Below are positions 42,536 through 52,001 of a stretch of DNA of 64,000 nt, in pieces. The notes beneath the pieces were generated by a model, which was not told where the DNA came from, did not search any database, and saw only the letters and a list, made by a program, of their open reading frames with translations. A program made the position numbers and the translations under genes. The stretch comes from an uncultured Bacteroidales bacterium (lineage in GTDB: Bacteria > Bacteroidota > Bacteroidia > Bacteroidales > Paludibacteraceae). Every line of letters begins with the position of its first letter. The first letter of the stretch is position 1. The DNA lies in assembly GCA_902766045.1 (NCBI GenBank), contig CACXCA010000031.1:35393-99392 (forward strand), read 5' to 3'.

Positions 42536-43510
42536 ATGAAAAGAGGATGGAAGATCCTATTATTGATGAGTTTGTTCTTCGTAGAAGTATCAGCTCAGAA
42601 GAGTCCACAGTTTAGTCAATATGTAGAGTATCAGTCGGCTATAAATCCAGCGGCGGTTGCAGTGGATGATATGATGAGCGTTGGGGGGATTTATCGTTTG
42701 CAGTGGATTGGATTTAAAGGAGCACCGAAAGATTTGTTATTCTCGATTGCATATCCGTTTAAAGTAGGAGATACAAATCATGGTGTTGGATTGATTTTTT
42801 CGAGTGATGATATAGGTTTGTTTAAAAACCAAAGCGTTCTTTTACAATATTCGTACAAATTCAATCTTCCAACGGGAAGTTTGAGTTTAGGATTAAATGT
42901 AGGATTTATCAGTCAAACGGTGGATAAAGAGAGTGTTGATTTGACGGGAGGTGCTGGCGAGTTGATGGAAGGAGATGAATATCATCAGGCTTCTGATCCA
43001 TTTATAGATGGATTTACGGCAGAAGGTTATAGTGATGTCGCTTTTGACGCTTCGTTTGGTTGTATGTATCGTACGGATGTTTCATTTGTGGGGTTATCGG
43101 TTCAGCATTTGACTGCATCGGCAGTGGAGTTGGGGGCAGATAATTACCAGTTGTATATTCCACGTTCTTATCATTTATTCGGGGGATATACGTTTGAAAC
43201 ACATAATCCGCAATGGACAGTTACTCCGGCTGCTTATGTTAAGACGGATTTGTCGACGTGGCAAGCAGAGGTGACAGGTTTATTGGAATATTCTAAAAGA
43301 GTGAGAGGTGGAATTTCTTATAGATTTGGAGATTCATTCGTGTTCCTTTTTGGAATTGATATTATTCAAGGTCTCCATTTGGGTTATTCTTATGATTTGC
43401 CTACTTCGAAAATGATAAGGTCGGGGGGAAGTCATGAAGTCTCTTTGCGTTATTGTTTCAAACCACAGTTTACTAAAAAAAATAAATATAAGAGTGAGAG
43501 AATTTTATAG
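42536..43510 (+). CDS. porP: Type IX secretion system membrane protein PorP/SprF family
   Basis: 324 residues from the ATG at 42536, which opens the signal peptide ending VSAQ. The mature start QKSPQFSQYVEYQSAINPAAVAVDDMMSVGGIYRLQWIGFKGAPKD is the PorP/SprF signature, and the protein consists of repeating beta strands ending in HEVSLRYCFKP, a 14-stranded outer-membrane barrel fold. In P. gingivalis PorP is encoded immediately upstream of PorKLMN; here the same order holds. It would sit in the outer membrane next to the PorK/PorN ring. Confidence 0.93.
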   Translation: MKRGWKILLLMSLFFVEVSAQKSPQFSQYVEYQSAINPAAVAVDDMMSVGGIYRLQWIGFKGAPKDLLFSIAYPFKVGDTNHGVGLIFSSDDIGLFKNQSVLLQYSYKFNLPTGSLSLGLNVGFISQTVDKESVDLTGGAGELMEGDEYHQASDPFIDGFTAEGYSDVAFDASFGCMYRTDVSFVGLSVQHLTASAVELGADNYQLYIPRSYHLFGGYTFETHNPQWTVTPAAYVKTDLSTWQAEVTGLLEYSKRVRGGISYRFGDSFVFLFGIDIIQGLHLGYSYDLPTSKMIRSGGSHEVSLRYCFKPQFTKKNKYKSERIL

Positions 43511-43552
43511 AGTAAATAACAAAATGATAAAGATAATAAAGTAGTGTATATC

Positions 43553-44956
43553 ATGAAAAAGCTGTTAATTATTTCATTAGTCGCCGTCCTTCTCGCTGGA
43601 TGTAGTGGAGAAAATGGAGAATTGGTGGGAGTTTACAACAAGTCGTGGAAAGAGCCCGTTCCGTATGGAATGTTGTATATCAAGCGAGGTTCTTTCACTA
43701 TGGGTCAAAATGACCAAGATGCCAACTGGGCTATGACATCCCAGTCTCGTACGGTTTCCGTAGATGCATTCTGGATGGATGAGACGGAGATTACTAATGG
43801 TGAGTACAAACAATTCGTTGAGTGGGTGAAGGATTCTGTTGCTCGTGAGAAGTTGTCAGAAGTAGATGAAACGTACAAGGTGTTTCAGGATAAGAATGGA
43901 AACGAATTGGAAAGACCATATTTGAATTATAAGAAGAAAATTCCTTGGGCAAAGCCTACAGAAGATCAAAAGATGGCTTTGGATAGTTTGTTCTATCAGG
44001 GTGATGATAAAATTGACTTTGCACCAGAGTTTAATTCTACTTTGTTGATGTACAAGTATGCATGGGTAGATTATGTACAAGCAGCTAAGAAGGAGAACAA
44101 ATTTGATCCATTGTTAGGTCGTTACAATCGTAGCATTGCTGGTTTAGGAAAGACAAAGGATAGTGCAGATGTGATGATTAGAAAAGACACTTCAATTTAT
44201 AACGAAAGAGGTGAAATTCAAAATATCACAGTATATCGTGAGTTGAAAAAACGTTCTGACTTTGTGTCTCAAAAACGTGTAAACATCTATCCTGATACAT
44301 TGTGTTGGATTCGTGACTATACGTATGCATACAACGAGCCATATATGAAGTTGTATTTCTCTCACCCAGGTTATGGTGAATATCCAGTTGTAGGTGTATC
44401 TTGGGAGCAAGCACAGGCATTCTGTCATTGGAGATCTTATTTGTTTAACTCTTATCAAGTATCTCATAAGGGTGTTCGTGTTCAAGATTATCGTCTTCCA
44501 ACTGAGGCTGAGTGGGAATATGCTGCTCGTGGTGGAAAAGATTTGTCAATGTATCCTTGGGGAGGTAATTATATCCGTACAGCAAAGGGTTGTTTCTTGG
44601 CTAACTTCAAGCCACAACGTGGTAACTACACAGATGATGGTTATTTGATTTCTTCTAAGGTAGCTGCATATCCACCAAATGATTTCGGTTTGTATGATAT
44701 GGCAGGAAACGTTGCAGAGTGGACATCTTCTGCTTATCATGAATCAAACTATTCATTTGTTCACGATTTGAACCCAAGTTATGAATACAATGCTAAGAGT
44801 TCTGATAAGGATGTGATGAGAAGAAAAGTAATCCGTGGTGGTTCATGGAAAGATGTAGGAATCTTCTTGCAGTGTGGTGTTCGTACATACGAATATCAAA
44901 ATGAGAACAGATCATTCTTAGGATTCAGATGTGTTCGTACATACATTGGTGAATAA
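43553..44956 (+). CDS. porK: Type IX secretion system lipoprotein PorK/GldK
   Basis: 467 residues from the ATG at 43553 (three codons after an in-frame GTG) with lipobox LAGC (Cys18). Carries the formylglycine-generating-enzyme-like fold found in all GldK/PorK proteins: YGMLYIKRGSFTMGQNDQDANW, then VDAFWMDETEITNGEYKQF, a central EVEWEYAARGG segment (RLPTEAEWEYAARGG) and IRGGSWKDVGIFLQCGVRTY near the end. With PorN it forms the periplasmic outer-membrane ring. The downstream genes porL, porM and porN follow at 57, 52 and 36 bp. Confidence 0.96.
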   Translation: MKKLLIISLVAVLLAGCSGENGELVGVYNKSWKEPVPYGMLYIKRGSFTMGQNDQDANWAMTSQSRTVSVDAFWMDETEITNGEYKQFVEWVKDSVAREKLSEVDETYKVFQDKNGNELERPYLNYKKKIPWAKPTEDQKMALDSLFYQGDDKIDFAPEFNSTLLMYKYAWVDYVQAAKKENKFDPLLGRYNRSIAGLGKTKDSADVMIRKDTSIYNERGEIQNITVYRELKKRSDFVSQKRVNIYPDTLCWIRDYTYAYNEPYMKLYFSHPGYGEYPVVGVSWEQAQAFCHWRSYLFNSYQVSHKGVRVQDYRLPTEAEWEYAARGGKDLSMYPWGGNYIRTAKGCFLANFKPQRGNYTDDGYLISSKVAAYPPNDFGLYDMAGNVAEWTSSAYHESNYSFVHDLNPSYEYNAKSSDKDVMRRKVIRGGSWKDVGIFLQCGVRTYEYQNENRSFLGFRCVRTYIGE

Positions 44957-45013
44957 TCAAAATTATAAGGAAACAAAAATTACAAATATTATTAACTTTT
45001 AATTCGTAAAAAA

Positions 45014-45850
45014 ATGGGATTCTCAGAATTACAAAAGTCACCAGGATACTCTAAGTTCACTGGTTTGGCTTACGGTTTGGGTGCATCAGTCGTTATTATT
45101 GGTGCGTTGTTTAAAATCATGCACTGGCCAGGTGCAGGTATAGTGTTGACAATCGGTATGTGTACTGAAGCCTTTCTATTTGCTTTATCAGCATTCGATC
45201 CTCCTCACAAAGAGTGGAAGTGGAATTTGGTTTATCCAGAGTTAGAAGCAGGCGATGAAGAATCTTCATCAAAGAAAAAAGGTAAGAAAGGTGAAGAAGA
45301 AGATAATACTCTTCCTCAAATCCAGAATATCAAGAAATTGGTAGATGAGCAAATGACTAGTTTGGTTGGTGGCGTTCAAAAATTGAACGAGACTGCTGGA
45401 CAATTAAACAGCTTATCATCTGCAGCTGCTGTTTCTGAAGATTATACTAAAAATTTGGCTATGGCATCTTCTGCCGCTGGTGCATTCGCAGCATCTCAAA
45501 AGAATTTGAAAGATTCTTCTGATTCTTTGGTTTCTTCTTACCAAAGTATTGCTTCTAGCATCGGTTCTGCTTCTCAAGGTTCTAAGAACTTCGCAGATCA
45601 AATTGATGGTATCAATAAAAACATTTCTACTATTAACTCAGTATTCGAACTTCAAGTTAAGTCTGTTAACGAGCAAAATGAGGCTATGAAGACATTGGCT
45701 TCTGCTGTTAAGACTATTGAAGCTTCTTTGAATGGTTCTGCTGCTGAAGCTGAGGAGTACAAGAAACAAGTTGGTATCTTGGCATCTCAATTGAAGAGCT
45801 TGAACTCAGTTTACGGAAATATGCTTAACGCTATGACCCTTAGAAACTAA
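45014..45850 (+). CDS. porL: Type IX secretion system inner-membrane motor protein PorL/GldL
   Basis: 278 residues. Two membrane helices (about 18-36 and 41-60) with HWPGAGIVLTIGMCTEAFLFALSAFDPP, including the conserved Glu of the second helix that is thought to carry protons through the GldLM motor. A Lys/Glu-rich linker (about 80-98) and a long helical cytoplasmic tail full of Ser/Ala/Gln (about 120-270) follow. Works with PorM to energise secretion. Confidence 0.95.
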   Translation: MGFSELQKSPGYSKFTGLAYGLGASVVIIGALFKIMHWPGAGIVLTIGMCTEAFLFALSAFDPPHKEWKWNLVYPELEAGDEESSSKKKGKKGEEEDNTLPQIQNIKKLVDEQMTSLVGGVQKLNETAGQLNSLSSAAAVSEDYTKNLAMASSAAGAFAASQKNLKDSSDSLVSSYQSIASSIGSASQGSKNFADQIDGINKNISTINSVFELQVKSVNEQNEAMKTLASAVKTIEASLNGSAAEAEEYKKQVGILASQLKSLNSVYGNMLNAMTLRN

Positions 45851-45902
45851 TTTAGAGAGTTAATTGTTTTAAGTGTTTAATTAATTTATAAAATAGTTTA
45901 CT

Positions 45903-47495
45903 ATGGGTGGAGCTAAGAATTGTCCGGAGACCCCGAGACAGAAGATGATATCTATGATGTACTTGGTGCTTACCGCAATGCTTGCATTGAATGTGTCAGC
46001 CCAAATCTTGAATGGATATTCCCTGGTGGACAAGTCTATGCGTACTAACACCGGGATTAATGATGGTAAGGTAGAAAACTACAAGAGCCAATTCAATGCG
46101 CTACTTCACTCAGATTCTATTAAGGCTAATAGAATGAAGGCTAAAGTAGATAGCGTTATCTCTGAGTCTGATGCTCTTTGTGATTATATCGATGAATTGA
46201 AACTTAACATCATCAAAAAGGTTACTCAAGATCCTAATGCAACATTGGATGCAGTTGATGATGAAGGATTCAATGCAGGAGATTTGAACATCGTTCACCA
46301 AGTTGGTTTGGTTGAAAAGGTGGAGGGCAACAAGACTAATGGTCAAGTTCTTAAGGAACATGTAGAAAGATATCGTGAATTCTTGAAGAATATCGATACT
46401 ACAAAGACTGCTTCTATTGAGAATAACTTCAGCACAGCTGATGTTGAGCCATTGGAAAAAGGTGGACCTAAGACTCCTTGGGAGTATTCAGTATTCGCAG
46501 AGATGCCTTGTATCGCTACTTTGACTGTATTGGATAAGATTAAGAATGATGTAAAGGTGAATCAAGCTGAAGCATTGGCTTACTTGATTGGTGCAATGGA
46601 TGCTGATGCATTTATTGTAAACAAGATTCAAGCTATTGCTATTCCTAAGTCAAGTTACGTCATGAAAGGTAGCAAGTATTCTGCTGAAATCATTTTGGCG
46701 GCAACAGACTCAACTAAGAAACCAGTTATTTATGTTGGTGAAAAAGTATTACAAAACGGCAACGTATATGAGGTTCCTTGTGGAGCTGTTGGTCCTCAAA
46801 AGTACAAAGGTAGAATGGAGCTTACAAGAAAGAACGGAAAGGTTGAAACTTATAATTTCGAATCTGAGTATATTGTAGGTGAGCCTACTGCAACTGTATC
46901 AGCAGACTTGATGAATGTGTTATATGCTGGATTTGACAACCCTGTCAGTGTATCTGTTCCAGGTGTCGCAGCATCACAAATCAGTATCAGTGTAACTAAC
47001 TGTAGAAATCAAACAAAGACTGGAAAGGGTTGGATTATCAAACCAGCTACTGTAGGTACTCCATGTAAGATTTCTGTTAGTGCAAATATTGATGGTAGAA
47101 ATCAACCTATTGCTACAAAAGAGTTCCGTGTTAAGAAGTTGCCAGATCCATTGGCAATGTTGGAAGTAAACGGAGTAAATGGTGGTAAGGAATTGTTCAA
47201 GGGTGGTAAAGCTATCGCTAAGAGCCAATTGATTACTGCTAGACGTATTGTCGCAAAGTTGGATGATGCAGACTTGGAAGTTAAGTACAAGGTGTTAGAG
47301 TTTACTTTAAGTTATTTCGATTCAATGGGTAACACATTGTTGGAAAAGGCAAGTGGTGACCAGTTGACTGATCGTCAGTTGAAAGTATTCAAGGATATGA
47401 CAAAAGCTAAGACTGTTTATATCACAAATACTCAAGCAATTGGACAGGATAACTTGAAACGTACTTTGCCTCCTGTTGAAATCAAGATTAAGTGA
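45903..47495 (+). CDS. porM: Type IX secretion system protein PorM/GldM
   Basis: 530 residues. A single N-terminal membrane helix (about 18-36, MMYLVLTAMLALNVSAQ) and a long periplasmic part with four domains as known for GldM/PorM: helices to about residue 225, then beta domains (SYVMKGSKYSAEIIL; FDNPVSVSVPGVAASQISISV; DPLAMLEVNGVNGGKELFKGG). It spans the periplasm, linking the PorL motor to the PorKN ring. Length is normal. Confidence 0.96.
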   Translation: MGGAKNCPETPRQKMISMMYLVLTAMLALNVSAQILNGYSLVDKSMRTNTGINDGKVENYKSQFNALLHSDSIKANRMKAKVDSVISESDALCDYIDELKLNIIKKVTQDPNATLDAVDDEGFNAGDLNIVHQVGLVEKVEGNKTNGQVLKEHVERYREFLKNIDTTKTASIENNFSTADVEPLEKGGPKTPWEYSVFAEMPCIATLTVLDKIKNDVKVNQAEALAYLIGAMDADAFIVNKIQAIAIPKSSYVMKGSKYSAEIILAATDSTKKPVIYVGEKVLQNGNVYEVPCGAVGPQKYKGRMELTRKNGKVETYNFESEYIVGEPTATVSADLMNVLYAGFDNPVSVSVPGVAASQISISVTNCRNQTKTGKGWIIKPATVGTPCKISVSANIDGRNQPIATKEFRVKKLPDPLAMLEVNGVNGGKELFKGGKAIAKSQLITARRIVAKLDDADLEVKYKVLEFTLSYFDSMGNTLLEKASGDQLTDRQLKVFKDMTKAKTVYITNTQAIGQDNLKRTLPPVEIKIK

Positions 47496-47531
47496 TTTAT
47501 TGCGTGATTGATTTAAATAAAGTTTAAAGTT

Positions 47532-48419
47532 ATGAGTAATTTTTTTAGATTTTTGTTTGTTGGAGTTGCATCTTTGGCTGTTAATTCAGTATTTGCACAA
47601 ACAGAAGAAGATGCTTTCTTTGATGATTTAGGTGATGTTTCTACGGAAGTGTCTTCTAATATGCCAACAAGCGGTCCAAAAGATGGTCTGGAGCCAATTG
47701 AAATGCTTAATCCTCGTGCGGATGATATTTTCTGGCAAAAGGTTGTTTATAGGACTATCGATTTGCGTGAGAAAATGAATTATCCATTGTATTATCCTGA
47801 AGAAGCTCAAGACGGCAGACAAAGTTTCTTTACTCTGATCTTTAGACTTATTCAGGAAGGCAAAATCAATGTGTATGAATATCTTGATACAAGAGAAATC
47901 TTTACTGATGAGCATATCGTTCCTTTTAAGGATCTTATCGATAAGTTCGAGGTGATTCATACCGTTAAGGCTGATTCATTAACAAATGATTCTATAATTG
48001 TTGTTGATGAGAGTGATGTTCCTAATCGTGATATCGTTAAATACTACGTAAAAGAAGTATGGTATTTTGATAAGATCACTTCTACATTCAATGCTAGAAT
48101 CATTGCATTCTGCCCAATCATGGTGAAAGAAACTGATTTGGGTATCCAGAAGTTCCCATTGTTCTGGGTTCCATTTGAAACTTTGAGACCTTTCTTGTCT
48201 CAAACTGAAGTTTTGATTACGGATAAGAATAATGGTGCAAGACCTTCTTATGATGACATCTTTATTAAGAGACGTTTCTCTAGTTACATCTACAAAGAGT
48301 CTAATATCTACAACAGAAACTTGTTGGAGTATAATATGACTTCTGAGGATGTAAGAAAAGAACAACAAAAAGTTAAGGTGTTGCTTTCTAACTTCGAAAA
48401 CGATTTGTGGGAATATTAA
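47532..48419 (+). CDS. porN: Type IX secretion system ring protein PorN/GldN
   Basis: 295 residues with a signal peptide (about 1-20, NSVFAQ). The body (DIFWQKVVYRTIDLREKMNYPLYYPEE, then YFVKEVWYFDK-type and FCPIMVKETDLGIQKFPLFWVPFETLRPFL segments) is the conserved GldN/PorN family. Periplasmic, partners with PorK. Last gene of the operon; a strong terminator follows. Confidence 0.95.
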   Translation: MSNFFRFLFVGVASLAVNSVFAQTEEDAFFDDLGDVSTEVSSNMPTSGPKDGLEPIEMLNPRADDIFWQKVVYRTIDLREKMNYPLYYPEEAQDGRQSFFTLIFRLIQEGKINVYEYLDTREIFTDEHIVPFKDLIDKFEVIHTVKADSLTNDSIIVVDESDVPNRDIVKYYVKEVWYFDKITSTFNARIIAFCPIMVKETDLGIQKFPLFWVPFETLRPFLSQTEVLITDKNNGARPSYDDIFIKRRFSSYIYKESNIYNRNLLEYNMTSEDVRKEQQKVKVLLSNFENDLWEY

Positions 48420-48437
48420 TTTTCTCTATAATCTGAT

Positions 48438-48475
48438 AAAAAGGGGAACTGTTTAAGTTCCCCTTTTTGTTTTTT
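48438..48475 (+). terminator. Intrinsic terminator of the por operon
   Basis: AAAAAGGGGAACT pairs with AAGTTCCCCTTTTT around GTTT, followed by a T-rich tract. About 13 bp, strong. Confidence 0.9.
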
Positions 48476-48620
48476 ATGCCATTCTTTTATTTAGTCATGA
48501 TGTCTTATATAGCCGCTTCTTTGATTTTGACGATAAGGAAATAACTAGATAAATTCTTTACTTTGAGAAATGTAGTATAGGTTATTTGTCTTTTCGTATT
48601 GTCTTTTCTATAAAAATCTC

Positions 48621-48628
48621 TAACTTTG
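48621..48628 (+). promoter_or_regulatory. -7 box of the leuS promoter
   Basis: TAACTTTG, exact consensus, 18 nt before the start at 48646. Upstream in-frame codons cannot be used as the start because they precede it. Confidence 0.55.
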
Positions 48629-48645
48629 CAAAAAAATTCATTCTA

Positions 48646-51402
48646 ATGGAATACAATTTTGTTGAAATTGAAAAGAAATGGCGCCAGTATTGGCAGTCAA
48701 ATAAGGTGTATCAAGTAGAGGTTGATAAAAATAAACCTAAATATTATGTGCTGGATATGTTCCCATATCCTTCAGGTGCAGGTCTTCATGTGGGACATCC
48801 TCTTGGTTATATTGCTTCTGATATTTATAGTAGATATAAAAGACTTTGTGGATTCAATGTCTTGCATCCTATGGGGTATGACTCATATGGCTTACCTGCT
48901 GAACAATATGCGATCCAAACAGGTCAGCATCCTGCAATAACGACAGAAAATAACATTAATCATTATCGGGAACAATTGGATAAAATCGGTTTCTGTTTTG
49001 ACTGGAATCGTGAGGTACGTACGTGTGATCCTTCTTTTTATAAGTGGACACAGTGGGCTTTCATTCAAATGTATAATTCCTATTATGACAATAAAGATCA
49101 GAAAGCAAAGCCTATTTCGGATTTAATTGAGAAGTTTAAATGTAGTGGGTCGTTGAATGTTGATGTTGCATGTTCCGAAGAAAAAGAGTTTAGTGCTGAT
49201 GAGTGGAATGCAATGGATGAAAAATCTCAACAGGAGCTATTGATGAATTATAGAATAGCTTATTTGTCTGACACGAAAGTTAATTTCTGCCCTGAGTTAG
49301 GATGTGTCTTGGCAAATGATGAAATCAGTGAAGGTTTATCTGTTCGTGGAGGGTATCCTGTAGAGCAGCGTGTCATGAGACAATGGAGCCTTAGGGTTTC
49401 TGCATATGCACAGCGTCTTTTAGATGGACTGGATAAGATTGACTGGACTGATTCATTGAAAGAAACACAACGAAATTGGATTGGTCGAAGTGAGGGTACA
49501 GAATTGAATTTCAAGATTAAGAATTCGAACGAGTGCTTCACTATTTTTACGACTCGTGTAGATACTATATATGGTGTTACATTTATGGTGTTAGCACCTG
49601 AGTCTGATTATGTTAAGAAAGTTGTCACTGCAGAATGTAAAGAAGTTGTAGATGGCTATTTAGATATGGTGAAACGCAGAACGGAGAGAGAACGTATAGC
49701 AGACCGAAATGTGACAGGCGTCTTCTCGGGTGCGTATGCAATCAATCCAATTACGGGGGATGAAATACCTGTTTGGATTAGTGATTATGTTCTTTCTGGT
49801 TATGGTACAGGTGCTATTATGGCTGTTCCTGCGCATGATTCACGTGATTATGCTTTCGCGAAAAAGTTTAATTTGCCGATTATTCCTTTGATTGAAGGAT
49901 GTGACGTAAGTGAAAATAGCTTTGATGCAAAGGAGGGTATCATGGTGAATTCAGGTTTCTTGACAGGGTTGACTGTTAAAGAAGCTATAAAAAAGGCAAA
50001 AGAATATGTAAAGGAACATAAACTGGGAAGAATTAAAGTCAACTATAGATTGCGTGATGCTATATTCAGCCGTCAACGTTATTGGGGTGAACCATTCCCT
50101 ATATATTACAAAGATGGTATTCCATATCCAATCTCAGAAGATCAGCTTCCTTTGGAGTTGCCTGATGTGAAGGATTTCAAGCCTACAGAAAAGGGTGAGC
50201 CTCCATTAGGACATGCGGAGAATTGGCATACGGCAGAGGGATATCCTTATGAATTAAATACGATGCCAGGATTTGCTGGCTCGTCTGCATATTATTTACG
50301 TTATATGGATCCGCATAATGAGAATGCGTTGGTCGGTAAAGAAGAAAACGAATATTGGCAGAACGTAGATTTATATTTAGGAGGATCGGAACATGCTACA
50401 GGACATTTGATATATAGTCGTTTCTGGAATAAGTTCTTGTTTGATTTAGGTTATGTGGTGAAGGATGAACCTTTCCAGAAATTAATTAACCAAGGAATGA
50501 TTCAGGGGCGTTCTAACTTTGTGTATCGAATTAAGGGAACGAACACGTTTGTTTCTTTAGGATTGAAGGATCAATATGAAACGACTCCAATTCATGTGGA
50601 TGTTAATATTGTCAGCAATGATGTATTGGATATAGAAGCATTTAAGAAATGGAAGCCAGAGTACCATACGGCAGAGTTTGTGCTAGAAGGCGGAAAGTAT
50701 GTCTGCGGATGGGCGGTGGAAAAGATGTCCAAGAGTATGTTCAACGTAGTAAATCCTGATGATATTGTAAATAATTATGGAGCGGACACCTTGCGTTTGT
50801 ATGAGATGTTCTTAGGACCTATTGAGCAATCCAAGCCATGGGATACCAATGGAATTGATGGTGTTCACCGTTTCTTGAAAAAATTCTGGGGATTGTTCTT
50901 TGAGGGCGACAACTTTGCAGTTGTTGATCGCGAGGCAACGAAGGAAGAATTGAAGTCACTTCATAAATTGATAAAAAAGGTTACATACGACATAGAGCAT
51001 TTCTCATATAACACATCTGTTGCTGCATTCATGATATGTGCCGGAGAGTTGGCATCGTTGAAGTGTCGGACGAAGTCGATTTTGGAACAATATGTAATTT
51101 TGTTGGCGCCTTTTGCTCCTCATATTGCAGAAGAATTATATCACAGAATGGGTTATGTTACTTCTGTATGTGATGCTAAGTGGCCACAATATGATGAGTC
51201 TTACTTAAAAGAAAATTCTGTTAAATATCCAGTGTCATTTAATGGAAAGGTTAGATTCTTCTTGGAATTGCCAACAGATATGTCAAAGGAGGAAGTTGAG
51301 AAGACGGCTCTTAGCGATGCTCAAACAGCCAAATATATGGATGGAAAGGCACCGAAGAAGATTATTGTTGTTCCAGGAAAAATCGTGAACATTGTATTCT
51401 AA
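48646..51402 (+). CDS. leuS: Leucyl-tRNA synthetase
   Basis: 918 residues from the ATG at 48646 ([16 protein letters not shown]); the frame is open 60 nt further but contains the promoter. Class I signatures: HIGH variant HVGHPLGYI in [13 protein letters not shown] (about residues 42-50) and KMSKS as KMSKSMFN (about residue 695). The editing domain is present, including [17 protein letters not shown]. The anticodon-binding helical part and C-terminal domain are intact. Charges tRNA-Leu. Confidence 0.97.
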   Translation: MEYNFVEIEKKWRQYWQSNKVYQVEVDKNKPKYYVLDMFPYPSGAGLHVGHPLGYIASDIYSRYKRLCGFNVLHPMGYDSYGLPAEQYAIQTGQHPAITTENNINHYREQLDKIGFCFDWNREVRTCDPSFYKWTQWAFIQMYNSYYDNKDQKAKPISDLIEKFKCSGSLNVDVACSEEKEFSADEWNAMDEKSQQELLMNYRIAYLSDTKVNFCPELGCVLANDEISEGLSVRGGYPVEQRVMRQWSLRVSAYAQRLLDGLDKIDWTDSLKETQRNWIGRSEGTELNFKIKNSNECFTIFTTRVDTIYGVTFMVLAPESDYVKKVVTAECKEVVDGYLDMVKRRTERERIADRNVTGVFSGAYAINPITGDEIPVWISDYVLSGYGTGAIMAVPAHDSRDYAFAKKFNLPIIPLIEGCDVSENSFDAKEGIMVNSGFLTGLTVKEAIKKAKEYVKEHKLGRIKVNYRLRDAIFSRQRYWGEPFPIYYKDGIPYPISEDQLPLELPDVKDFKPTEKGEPPLGHAENWHTAEGYPYELNTMPGFAGSSAYYLRYMDPHNENALVGKEENEYWQNVDLYLGGSEHATGHLIYSRFWNKFLFDLGYVVKDEPFQKLINQGMIQGRSNFVYRIKGTNTFVSLGLKDQYETTPIHVDVNIVSNDVLDIEAFKKWKPEYHTAEFVLEGGKYVCGWAVEKMSKSMFNVVNPDDIVNNYGADTLRLYEMFLGPIEQSKPWDTNGIDGVHRFLKKFWGLFFEGDNFAVVDREATKEELKSLHKLIKKVTYDIEHFSYNTSVAAFMICAGELASLKCRTKSILEQYVILLAPFAPHIAEELYHRMGYVTSVCDAKWPQYDESYLKENSVKYPVSFNGKVRFFLELPTDMSKEEVEKTALSDAQTAKYMDGKAPKKIIVVPGKIVNIVF

Positions 51403-51425
51403 AAGATAATTTTTGAGAATTGTTT

Positions 51426-51457
51426 TTTGGAGGATAAGAAAATAAAATGTAATTTTG
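51426..51457 (+). promoter_or_regulatory. Bacteroidota-type promoter of rplS
   Basis: TTTG at 51426-51429 and TAATTTTG at 51450-51457, 20 nt apart, leaving a 78-nt leader. Confidence 0.65.
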
Positions 51458-51535
51458 CATCGTTTTTGCGCAATCTCTTATAAAACGTGGGTGTTTGTAA
51501 TATTGCGTTAATGTTAAATATAATAAGAAACAAAG

Positions 51536-51883
51536 ATGGATTTAATTAAAGTTGCAGAGCAAGCATTTGCTTGTGGCAAGGAACTTCCAAAGTTCAAGAG
51601 CGGAGACACTGTTACAGTGGCATATAGAATTGTCGAGGGTAACAAGGAAAGAATTCAGCAATTCCGTGGTGATGTAATTCGCATCAGTGGTCATGAGGAT
51701 AAGAAACGTTTCACAGTTAGAAAGATGTCTGGCGGTGTTGGCGTAGAAAGAATTTTCCCTATGAATTCTCCATTTATTGAGTCAGTTACTGTGAATAAGG
51801 TTGGTAAAGTTCGTAGAGCAAAATTGTATTATTTGCGTGAGCTTACTGGTAAGAAAGCAAGAATTAGAGAAAAGAAGTTTTAA
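51536..51883 (+). CDS. rplS: Ribosomal protein bL19
   Basis: 115 residues, standard length. Contains the bL19 pattern [57 protein letters not shown] and the C-terminal [25 protein letters not shown]. Part of the large ribosomal subunit, at the interface. Terminator immediately downstream. Confidence 0.98.
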   Translation: MDLIKVAEQAFACGKELPKFKSGDTVTVAYRIVEGNKERIQQFRGDVIRISGHEDKKRFTVRKMSGGVGVERIFPMNSPFIESVTVNKVGKVRRAKLYYLRELTGKKARIREKKF

Positions 51884-51896
51884 TATATTTCTTTAT

Positions 51897-51928
51897 AAAA
51901 AAGGGAGGCGTAAGTCTCCCTTTTTTTG
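51897..51928 (+). terminator. Intrinsic terminator of rplS
   Basis: AAAAAAGGGAG pairs with CTCCCTTTTTTT around GCGTAAGT, followed by T residues. Confidence 0.9.
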
Positions 51929-51960
51929 TTGGAATCATCTGTGAGGAACGTAATTTTTTA

Positions 51961-51968
51961 TATATTTG
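51961..51968 (+). promoter_or_regulatory. -7 box upstream of the PPIase gene cluster
   Basis: TATATTTG, exact consensus, 33 nt before the start at 52002. It overlaps upstream codons of the open frame, supporting the downstream ATG. Confidence 0.55.
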
Positions 51969-52001
51969 TACGTTCTTAAGTTAAACATTAAAAAGAAATA
52001 T

